Part shown: in pieces, positions 58,774 to 64,000 of the stretch | Layout: every line of letters begins with the position of its first letter | Position numbering within the stretch: position 1 is the stretch's first letter | DNA from: Ruminococcus sp. | GTDB taxonomy: Bacteria > Bacillota > Clostridia > Oscillospirales > Ruminococcaceae | Length of the DNA: 64,000 bases | Assembly: GCA_015066935.1 (NCBI GenBank) | Contig: SVNK01000001.1 | Coordinates: 88,093 to 152,092, forward strand | Direction: 5' to 3' | Made by a program: the position numbers and the translations under genes | Notes under the pieces: model-generated | Told to the model about the DNA's origin: nothing | What the model saw: the letters and a program-made list of their open reading frames with translations, nothing else | Databases searched by the model: none

Positions 58774-59052
58774 TCAGTCCTTGATTTCCTCGATAGCGTC
58801 CTCAACTGCTTCAGCTGCTTCCTCAACAGCCTCTTCAGCGTCCTCAACCGCATCCTCGATAGCTTCTTCAACTTCTTCAGCAGCTTCGTCTGCGATTTCA
58901 AAATCGATATTAGCATCGTTATCAAGCTCAAAATCGTAATCTGTGTCATCATAATCGTCTACGGAATTCTTGCTCTTCATGTACTGAGAAGCAGCGTAAC
59001 CTGCAGCAGCAGCGCCACCGACAGCTAAAAGTGCAACTAATAATTTATTCAT
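58774..59052 (-). CDS. Small membrane protein with acidic tail
   Basis: A 92-residue protein: one N-terminal helix (LLVALLAVGGAAAAGYAASQY, residues 4-24), a polar Lys-rich joint, and about 55 residues consisting mainly of Asp, Glu and Ala (EEVEEAIEDAVEDAEEAVEE...), which would form a long acidic helix or coil. Start ATG 59052 after AGAGGAG. It has its own promoter and terminator, so it is a separate transcription unit. The function is unknown; low-complexity composition makes family assignment unreliable. Confidence 0.6.
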   Translation of the reverse strand: MNKLLVALLAVGGAAAAGYAASQYMKSKNSVDDYDDTDYDFELDNDANIDFEIADEAAEEVEEAIEDAVEDAEEAVEEAAEAVEDAIEEIKD

Positions 59053-59163
59053 TTTAACTCCTCTTTTCTCCGCAAGAATAGTCGTGACAGGTGCTTGTCC
59101 CGATTCAGGGCGAAACACCGCCGTTTATCTGCCGCTTGCGATCAGCAGAAATAAACTGTTACT

Positions 59164-59192
59164 ATTATAGCATACTTTTTTACGAAATTCAA
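59164..59192 (-). promoter_or_regulatory. Promoter of the acidic-tail gene
   Basis: Minus strand TTGAAT, 17 bases, TATAAT; start near 59157, leaving a leader of about 105 nt. Confidence 0.7.
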
Positions 59193-59196
59193 CTGT

Positions 59197-59919
59197 TTAC
59201 ATATTATTTGTTAAAAACATCAAAATTGAGAGGGCTGTTATTGGTGCAGTTTCACAACGAAGTATCCTCTTGCCGAGCCACACCTGTACTGCTCCCGCTT
59301 CAACTGCGGCGTCTGCCTCCTCTTTGTCGAAGCCTCCCTCGCTTCCGATGAGGACTCCCACCGTTTTTGCTCCGTCAAGACCTGCGTCGGCAAACGAACA
59401 GCCGCCCTCCTCCTCGTAAAGAAGCACGTTTCTGTCGAGCCGCTTCATCATTTCAAGAGCCTGCTTATACGTGACAAGCGGCGTAACTTCGGGGATTATT
59501 CCTCGTCCCGACTGCTTTGCGGCTTCCTGAGCGATTTTTTCGAGACGGGGAAGCTTCTTCGCAAAATCCTTCTCCGCAGGACGTGAAATACAGCGTCTTG
59601 TCAGCACGGGAACTACCCGTGAAACTCCCAGTTCAACGCTTTTCTGGATTATGTGTTCAAGCTTGTCAAGCTTCGGGACCGCCTGAAACAGCGTGACATC
59701 AATGCTCGGTTCGACAGCACATCTCTGCTTGTCCACAAGGTCGAGATACACCGAATCCGACGTAATACTACGGATTGTACAGTTGTAGTCCACTCCCTGA
59801 CAGCAGACGGTAAGTGCTTCTCCGACTCTCATGCGGAGGGAAAATCCGACGTGATGGGCATCGCTGTCCGTCAGAAAAATATTATTTTCGTCAATTTCGC
59901 TTACAAAAAATCTGGGCAT
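59197..59919 (-). CDS. rsmE: 16S rRNA m3U1498 methyltransferase
   Basis: Methylates U1498 of 16S rRNA using SAM. The 240-residue SPOUT protein has an N-terminal PUA-like domain (MPRFFVSEIDENNIFLTDSD) and the C-terminal knot with VLIGSEGGFDKEEADAA (near 185) and WLGKRILRCETAPITAL (near 215), characteristic of RsmE. The ATG at 59919 lies seven bases after GAGGAG. Confidence 0.93.
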   Translation of the reverse strand: MPRFFVSEIDENNIFLTDSDAHHVGFSLRMRVGEALTVCCQGVDYNCTIRSITSDSVYLDLVDKQRCAVEPSIDVTLFQAVPKLDKLEHIIQKSVELGVSRVVPVLTRRCISRPAEKDFAKKLPRLEKIAQEAAKQSGRGIIPEVTPLVTYKQALEMMKRLDRNVLLYEEEGGCSFADAGLDGAKTVGVLIGSEGGFDKEEADAAVEAGAVQVWLGKRILRCETAPITALSILMFLTNNM

Positions 59920-59948
59920 AACACTGCTCCTCAAAAGGTATTTTCCTT

Positions 59949-59977
59949 ATTATATATTATTCTGCGGAATTTTGCAA
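59949..59977 (-). promoter_or_regulatory. Promoter of rsmE
   Basis: Minus strand TTGCAA, 17 bases, TATAAT; start near 59942. Confidence 0.72.
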
Positions 59978-60099
59978 GTGCAGACCGAATTATCGGAATC
60001 GCTTACTGTAAGTTGTCACAAATTTACAGGGAAGTTTTTGAAACAATCTACAAAATAAGCCTCTGTTCACATTTTGTTCACAAACACTCGCTAGGTTTG

Positions 60100-60108
60100 T
60101 GCTATAAT
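60100..60108 (+). promoter_or_regulatory. Extended -10 promoter of the first GH9 gene
   Basis: TGCTATAAT, an extended -10. No good -35 at standard distance (TTCACA is 20 bases away). Start near 60115, about 63 bases before the ATG. Confidence 0.55.
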
Positions 60109-60177
60109 TAAATTTGACAAGATATGTCCACAATAATCTTACATATATATTGCATATCAACGAAAGGGGTATTTAAA

Positions 60178-61953
60178 ATGGTTTTAAGAAAAAAATCCGG
60201 AAAGACTCTGGCAGGCATTACAGGTGCGGTTATCGCTGCATCTGCTCTGCCGATTGCAGGTGCCGCACCATCCGTTTCCGCCGCAAGCGGTGAAAATTAC
60301 ATGGAGGCTCTCGCTCTTTCTCTTTATATGTACGACAGCAACGCCTGCGGTACCGGAATTACAGGCGGTCCGCTTACATGGAGAGGTGACTGTCACACCT
60401 ACGATGCTCAGGCTCCCGTCGGAAATCTCGACGGCTCCGCAAAGCAGTTCGTAGACCCCGACGGCGACGGAAAAGTCGATGTTTCGGGCGGCTGGCACGA
60501 TGCCGGTGACCACATCAAATTCAACCTCACTATCGGTTTCGGAGCAAGCTCCCTCGCACTTTCGGAATACCTCAACCCCGGCGTCTACGAGAAGGCAGGC
60601 TGCAAAGACCACCTCATCTACGAGCTTAAATGGGCAAGCGACTACCTCATGAAAACTACCTTCCTCAACGACAGCGGAAGCGTTGCGGCTATCGCTCACG
60701 TCGTTGCAGACGGCGGTACTGACCACGCTATCTGGAGTGCTCCCGAGGTCCAGACCTACGAAAGACCCGTTTTCTGGCTCACATCAGGCAAAAACAACTC
60801 TGCCGTCTGCGGTGAAATGGCTTCCGCACTCGCAGGAACCGCCTACGTCCTCAAGGAGCTTGAACCCGATTACGCTGCTCAGTGCATAAAATACGCAAAG
60901 GCACTTGTCGAATTCGGCGAAAAACACGTCGGAAACGACACAGGCGGTCTCGGAAGCTTCTACGGTACAGACGCTCAGTATCAGGACGAAATGTCCCTCG
61001 CAAAGGGCTGGCTGTACGTTCTCGGCGAAGGAAGCAAGCCCGACCGTGTCCCCACCAGAGGCGACTACGGCGGAGCTCAGTACGACGGCTACCTCTACTC
61101 ATGGGATAAGGTTTGGCAGGGCTACGCTGCTTTAATGTATAAGGCAACAGGCGACAAGGCTTTCGAGGATGAGCTTGCATACGAGCTTCAGAATCAGGGC
61201 GGACTCAATGTCGGAACATACAACGCAAACGGCTGGGGTGCCGCACGTTATAACTGTGCAAAGCAGATGGTTGCATACGCTCTCGCAAAGGGCGACCCCA
61301 ATTCCGATTACGCTAAGGGCGGTCAGTATCAGATGGACCACATCCTCGGCAATAACTCCCACGGATACAGTTTCCTCATCGGTTACGGCGATAAGTGGCC
61401 TGTTCACATTCACCACCGTGCCGCAAATCCCGGCGGTGACGGCGTAACCTCCGCACAGAACCCCGCTGCGAAGTACACAAACTACGGTATGCTCGTAGGC
61501 GGCGACGACTCCAGCGGTAATTATCAGGATCACGCCGACCAGTACCAGTTCACTGAGGGTGCTCTCGATTACAACGGCTGTTTCGCTCTTGCGTGTGCAG
61601 GTCTTGTAGAACTTTACGGCGGCGACGCTTCTACTGTCGAAACAGTAAAGAAGAACGCTTCCGAAATCAACGACAGCTTCGTTTTCTACGAAAAACAGGG
61701 TACTACAGAGCCCGCTACTCCTTCTCCCGATACAGACTACGGCGACGCTAACTGCGACGATTCCGTAAACCTTGCGGACGCTGTTCTCATCATGCAGTAC
61801 AACGCAAATCCCTCAAAGTACACCATCAAGGAACAGGGCATGATCAATGCGGACGTTATCGGCTTCGACGGCGTTACAAATAAGGACGCCCTTACAATCC
61901 AACAGTATATGCTCGGTCTTATTCAGGAACTTCCCATACCTGTACAAGGCTGA
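60178..61953 (+). CDS. Secreted GH9 cellulase with dockerin
   Basis: A 591-residue glycoside hydrolase family 9 enzyme, most likely an endoglucanase. Signal peptide at 1-35 (cleavage after VSA). The GH9 domain runs from about 38 to 500: GWHDAGDHIKF (catalytic base Asp near 108-111), HIHHRAANP (substrate histidine), and QFTEGALDYNG with the acid Glu near 460 (the usual NEVA reads TEGA). A short Pro/Thr linker leads to a type I dockerin with DANCDDSVNLADAVL (about 530) and a more divergent second loop DVIGFDGVTNKDAL. It would bind a scaffoldin cohesin. No carbohydrate-binding module is seen. Confidence 0.93.
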   Translation: MVLRKKSGKTLAGITGAVIAASALPIAGAAPSVSAASGENYMEALALSLYMYDSNACGTGITGGPLTWRGDCHTYDAQAPVGNLDGSAKQFVDPDGDGKVDVSGGWHDAGDHIKFNLTIGFGASSLALSEYLNPGVYEKAGCKDHLIYELKWASDYLMKTTFLNDSGSVAAIAHVVADGGTDHAIWSAPEVQTYERPVFWLTSGKNNSAVCGEMASALAGTAYVLKELEPDYAAQCIKYAKALVEFGEKHVGNDTGGLGSFYGTDAQYQDEMSLAKGWLYVLGEGSKPDRVPTRGDYGGAQYDGYLYSWDKVWQGYAALMYKATGDKAFEDELAYELQNQGGLNVGTYNANGWGAARYNCAKQMVAYALAKGDPNSDYAKGGQYQMDHILGNNSHGYSFLIGYGDKWPVHIHHRAANPGGDGVTSAQNPAAKYTNYGMLVGGDDSSGNYQDHADQYQFTEGALDYNGCFALACAGLVELYGGDASTVETVKKNASEINDSFVFYEKQGTTEPATPSPDTDYGDANCDDSVNLADAVLIMQYNANPSKYTIKEQGMINADVIGFDGVTNKDALTIQQYMLGLIQELPIPVQG

Positions 61954-61973
61954 TCCATATCTCCTTTGTTATG

Positions 61974-62002
61974 CTGCCGACGGAAATCGTCGGCAGTTTT
62001 TT
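61974..62002 (+). terminator. Terminator of the first GH9 gene
   Basis: CTGCCGACG and CGTCGGCAG form a stem (loop GAAAT), followed by TTTTTT. Confidence 0.92.
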
Positions 62003-62143
62003 GTAATATTTTGAAGGTTATTATGCACAAAATATGCACAACAGTTTTGTGCATTGTTACAAAATTGTGAATTATTCCTTAATATTAATCGCATTGTAAT
62101 ATTTTAGTAACCGTTTTGTAACTTGTTGTCTGAGAAAATATAG

Positions 62144-62149
62144 TATAAT
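62144..62149 (+). promoter_or_regulatory. -10 element of the second GH9 gene
   Basis: TATAAT in a suitable place about 100 bases before the ATG; TTGTTG at 62123 is a weak -35 at short distance (15 bases). Confidence 0.45.
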
Positions 62150-62175
62150 GATGACGTAAACATATTATAGGCAAT

Positions 62176-62213
62176 CGGCAGTCAGCACTGCCGGAAACGG
62201 AGCTTGCAGGCTC
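62176..62213 (+). other. Leader hairpins before the second GH9 gene
   Basis: CGGCAGT (62176-62182) pairs with ACTGCCG (62187-62193), and GAGC (62200-62203) with GCTC (62210-62213). No T tract follows, so these are not terminators. They lie in the 5' leader; I do not recognise a known riboswitch. Confidence 0.45.
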
Positions 62214-62246
62214 TGAAAAAAATGAAGAAAGTAGTGTGATATTCAA

Positions 62247-64000
62247 ATGGTTACAAAAAAGCTCAACAGAATCAAATCCGCTGCACTCAGCGGTGTTGTA
62301 GCTCTCACTGCACTTGCTGCTCCGCTTTCAACTGCGGTAAACCCCTCTTTAACAGCAAATGCGGCAGGAAGCGATGACTACGCAAAACTCCTCCAGTATT
62401 CCCTCTATCTCTACGACGCTAATATGTGCGGCTCTGACGTAGGCGAAAAGTCAGGTCTTACATGGAGAGACGACTGCCATACCTCCGATGAGGTACAGGG
62501 CGGCTTCCATGACGCAGGTGACCACGCAATGTTCGGTCTTCCTCAGGGTTATACAGCTTCATCTCTCGGCTGGAGCTACTACGAATTCAAGGACGCTTAC
62601 GTCGCTACAGGTCAGGACGAACACCTCAAGTTGATCCTCGACCACTTCTGCGATTTCTTCAAGAGATCAACCAAGCTCAGCGGAAACAGCGTTTCTAACT
62701 TCCTTTATCAGAAGGGCGACGGTACTGTAGACCACAGCTACTGGGGTCCCCCTGAGCAGCAGGGAGGCAGCAGAAAGATGTTCTGGACTTCAAACGGAGC
62801 TTCCGATATCGCTGCTGACTATGCAGCTGCTCTCGCTCTCAACTACATCAACTTCGGTAATTCCGAGGACCTCAAGTATGCTGAGGCTCTCTACAACTTC
62901 TCAACACAGTACAACTCTGTTGCTACTGACGGACCTAACGGCTTCTACAAGTCAAGCGGATGTCAGGACGAACAGGCTAACGCTGCCGGCTGGCTCTACA
63001 TCGCTACCAAGAATGAAAAGTACAAGAACGACTGTGCAGGCAAGCAGACACAGCACCTCGGCTGGGTTGACGGCTGGGATAACAGAGGTCTCGGTGCAGC
63101 TTGCGTTTACGCTCACATCACAGGCGACTGGGGTAAGGTAAACAGCTACATCGGCAGTATGGCATCAGGCAGCAACTACCTCTTCATGGATAAGTGGGGC
63201 AGTGCTCGTCTTAACACAACAATGCAGTTCTGTGCTCTCGCAGCTACAAAGAACTCCGGCGCAGACTTCAAGAGCTGGGCTAAGGGTCAGATGGATTACA
63301 TCACAGGCAACAACCCCGCAAATAAGTGCTTCGTTGTAGGATTCGCAAGCAATTCCGCTAAGAATGCTCACCACAGAGCAGCTTCAGGCTACACAAGCTA
63401 TGAGCAGTTCAATATGAACAACTGGGATCCTAATGGCGATCATATGAATCCCTTCAGTGAATACGGTCCCAACTCACACCTCCTCGTAGGTGCTCTCGTA
63501 GGCGGTCCCTGCGACGCAAGCGGTACATACCACGATAACATGGGCGACTATATCTGTAACGAGGTTGCTATCGACTATAACGCAGGTTTCGTAGGTGCAT
63601 CCGCAGGTCTCTACCACTTCTACAAGACCGGTAAGACTGTTGGTTCCATCGACGGCGTTGACAAGATCTACAGCGGCGGCGGAAGCATCAACACCACAAC
63701 TACTACAACTACCACAAAGGGTGACGATGGTACTACAACTACTACATCTACTACAGCTCCACCTTCAGGCGGAGATATCGTTCTCCTTCCCGAGGATATG
63801 GACGTTGGAACTGAAAAGGGTGACGACGGCGAGACAAATAACTACGCTGAGTTCAGACCTCAGGGTGCTAAGTCCGCTACACTCTACTACTCCGTAAGCT
63901 CAAACGACATGGAGAGTGCAGGTGCATTCGGTACATGGACAGGCGAATGGGAGCAGGAAGACTTCAATGTTTCCGTTAAGAACGGTAAGGTAGAAGTTTC
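62247..64000 (+). CDS. Secreted GH9 enzyme with Thr linker (partial, cut by window end)
   Basis: The frame is open from ATG 62247 to the edge (584 complete codons). Signal peptide at 1-38 or so (cleavage after ANA). GH9 domain from about 42 to 460: GGFHDAGDHAMFG (catalytic Asp near 89-92), AKNAHHRAAS, and ICNEVAIDYNAGF with the acid Glu at 439. A threonine-rich linker (about 490-515) leads into a beta module beginning near residue 518 (IVLLPEDMDV; YAEFRPQGAKSATLYYSV), probably a carbohydrate-binding module. The C-terminus, and whether it has a dockerin, lie outside the window. Confidence 0.9.
   Translation, partial: MVTKKLNRIKSAALSGVVALTALAAPLSTAVNPSLTANAAGSDDYAKLLQYSLYLYDANMCGSDVGEKSGLTWRDDCHTSDEVQGGFHDAGDHAMFGLPQGYTASSLGWSYYEFKDAYVATGQDEHLKLILDHFCDFFKRSTKLSGNSVSNFLYQKGDGTVDHSYWGPPEQQGGSRKMFWTSNGASDIAADYAAALALNYINFGNSEDLKYAEALYNFSTQYNSVATDGPNGFYKSSGCQDEQANAAGWLYIATKNEKYKNDCAGKQTQHLGWVDGWDNRGLGAACVYAHITGDWGKVNSYIGSMASGSNYLFMDKWGSARLNTTMQFCALAATKNSGADFKSWAKGQMDYITGNNPANKCFVVGFASNSAKNAHHRAASGYTSYEQFNMNNWDPNGDHMNPFSEYGPNSHLLVGALVGGPCDASGTYHDNMGDYICNEVAIDYNAGFVGASAGLYHFYKTGKTVGSIDGVDKIYSGGGSINTTTTTTTTKGDDGTTTTTSTTAPPSGGDIVLLPEDMDVGTEKGDDGETNNYAEFRPQGAKSATLYYSVSSNDMESAGAFGTWTGEWEQEDFNVSVKNGKVEV

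Noticed and set aside
63690..63765. Repeated ACTACA/ACAACT units that look like a tandem repeat
   Set aside because: These are the codons of the Thr-rich linker of the second GH9 gene, not a CRISPR or a separate repeat.
1..64000. CRISPR arrays, insertion sequences with transposases, rRNA genes
   Set aside because: I looked for regularly spaced repeats, DDE-type transposase motifs and rRNA segments and saw none.

Overview
The window comes from a low-GC Gram-positive gut or rumen bacterium of the Ruminococcus type (Oscillospiraceae). I base this on type I dockerins on a GH9 cellulase and on a leucine-rich-repeat protein, a second GH9 with a threonine-rich linker, ferredoxin-dependent 2-oxoacid oxidoreductase and NfnAB-type flavoenzymes, a FabK/AccBCDA fatty-acid operon, and strong SD sequences with frequent TTG/GTG starts. 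R. flavefaciens or R. champanellensis are reasonable guesses; the species cannot be fixed from this sequence alone.

Layout. 1-6031 (minus): S10/spc ribosomal-protein operon rpsJ-rplC-rplD-rplW-rplB-rpsS-rplV-rpsC-rplP-rpmC-rpsQ-rplN, cut at the left edge before rplX, with a promoter and a terminator-like hairpin in a leader of about 320 nt. 6233-17496 (minus): a large transport operon with two MalF/MalG-type permease pairs, one oversized solute-binding protein, an NHL-repeat protein, a Yip1-family membrane protein and a DUF5696 protein; there is no ATPase. 17540-26143 (plus): alpha/beta hydrolase, a duplicated membrane domain, MurF with a membrane N-terminus, Ddl, a lipoprotein, a hexapeptide acetyltransferase, and NfnA/NfnB-like subunits. 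26253-29717 (minus): 2-oxoacid:ferredoxin oxidoreductase (ferredoxin, alpha, beta, gamma) preceded by a ParA-like ATPase. 29806-30062: a palindromic element of about 250 bp.

30110-39844 (minus): fatty-acid synthesis operon fabH-fabK-[zinc-ribbon genes and a fabG fragment]-fabG-fabF-accB-fabZ-accC-accD-accA-acpP. 39969-44309 (plus): fabD-aroE-aroK-amidohydrolase-LRR/dockerin protein. 44331-51415 (plus): a compact phage-type packaging and head gene set (small and large terminase, portal, capsid, protease-like protein, connectors, hub-like protein) with no integrase, lysis genes or tail tape measure. It is preceded by a hairpin that pairs with the terS Shine-Dalgarno and is followed by a T tract. 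51405-59977 (minus): azlCD, DRE-TIM aldolase, zinc-finger membrane protein, two lipoproteins, typA, tRNA-Pro/Thr/Tyr, an acidic-tailed membrane protein and rsmE. 60103-64000 (plus): two secreted GH9 enzymes, the second cut by the window edge.

How it fits together: most of the window is housekeeping (translation, lipid, wall and aromatic precursors, ferredoxin-based redox metabolism) for an anaerobic fibre degrader. The unusual parts are the DUF5696/Yip1/NHL/double-permease operon, the terminator-gated phage-head cassette with intact reading frames, and two separate cases (murF and fabG) where a tandem duplication left a partial copy of a housekeeping gene beside the complete one. Start codons were chosen by SD spacing. 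All functions are read from motifs and family knowledge; no database search was run.
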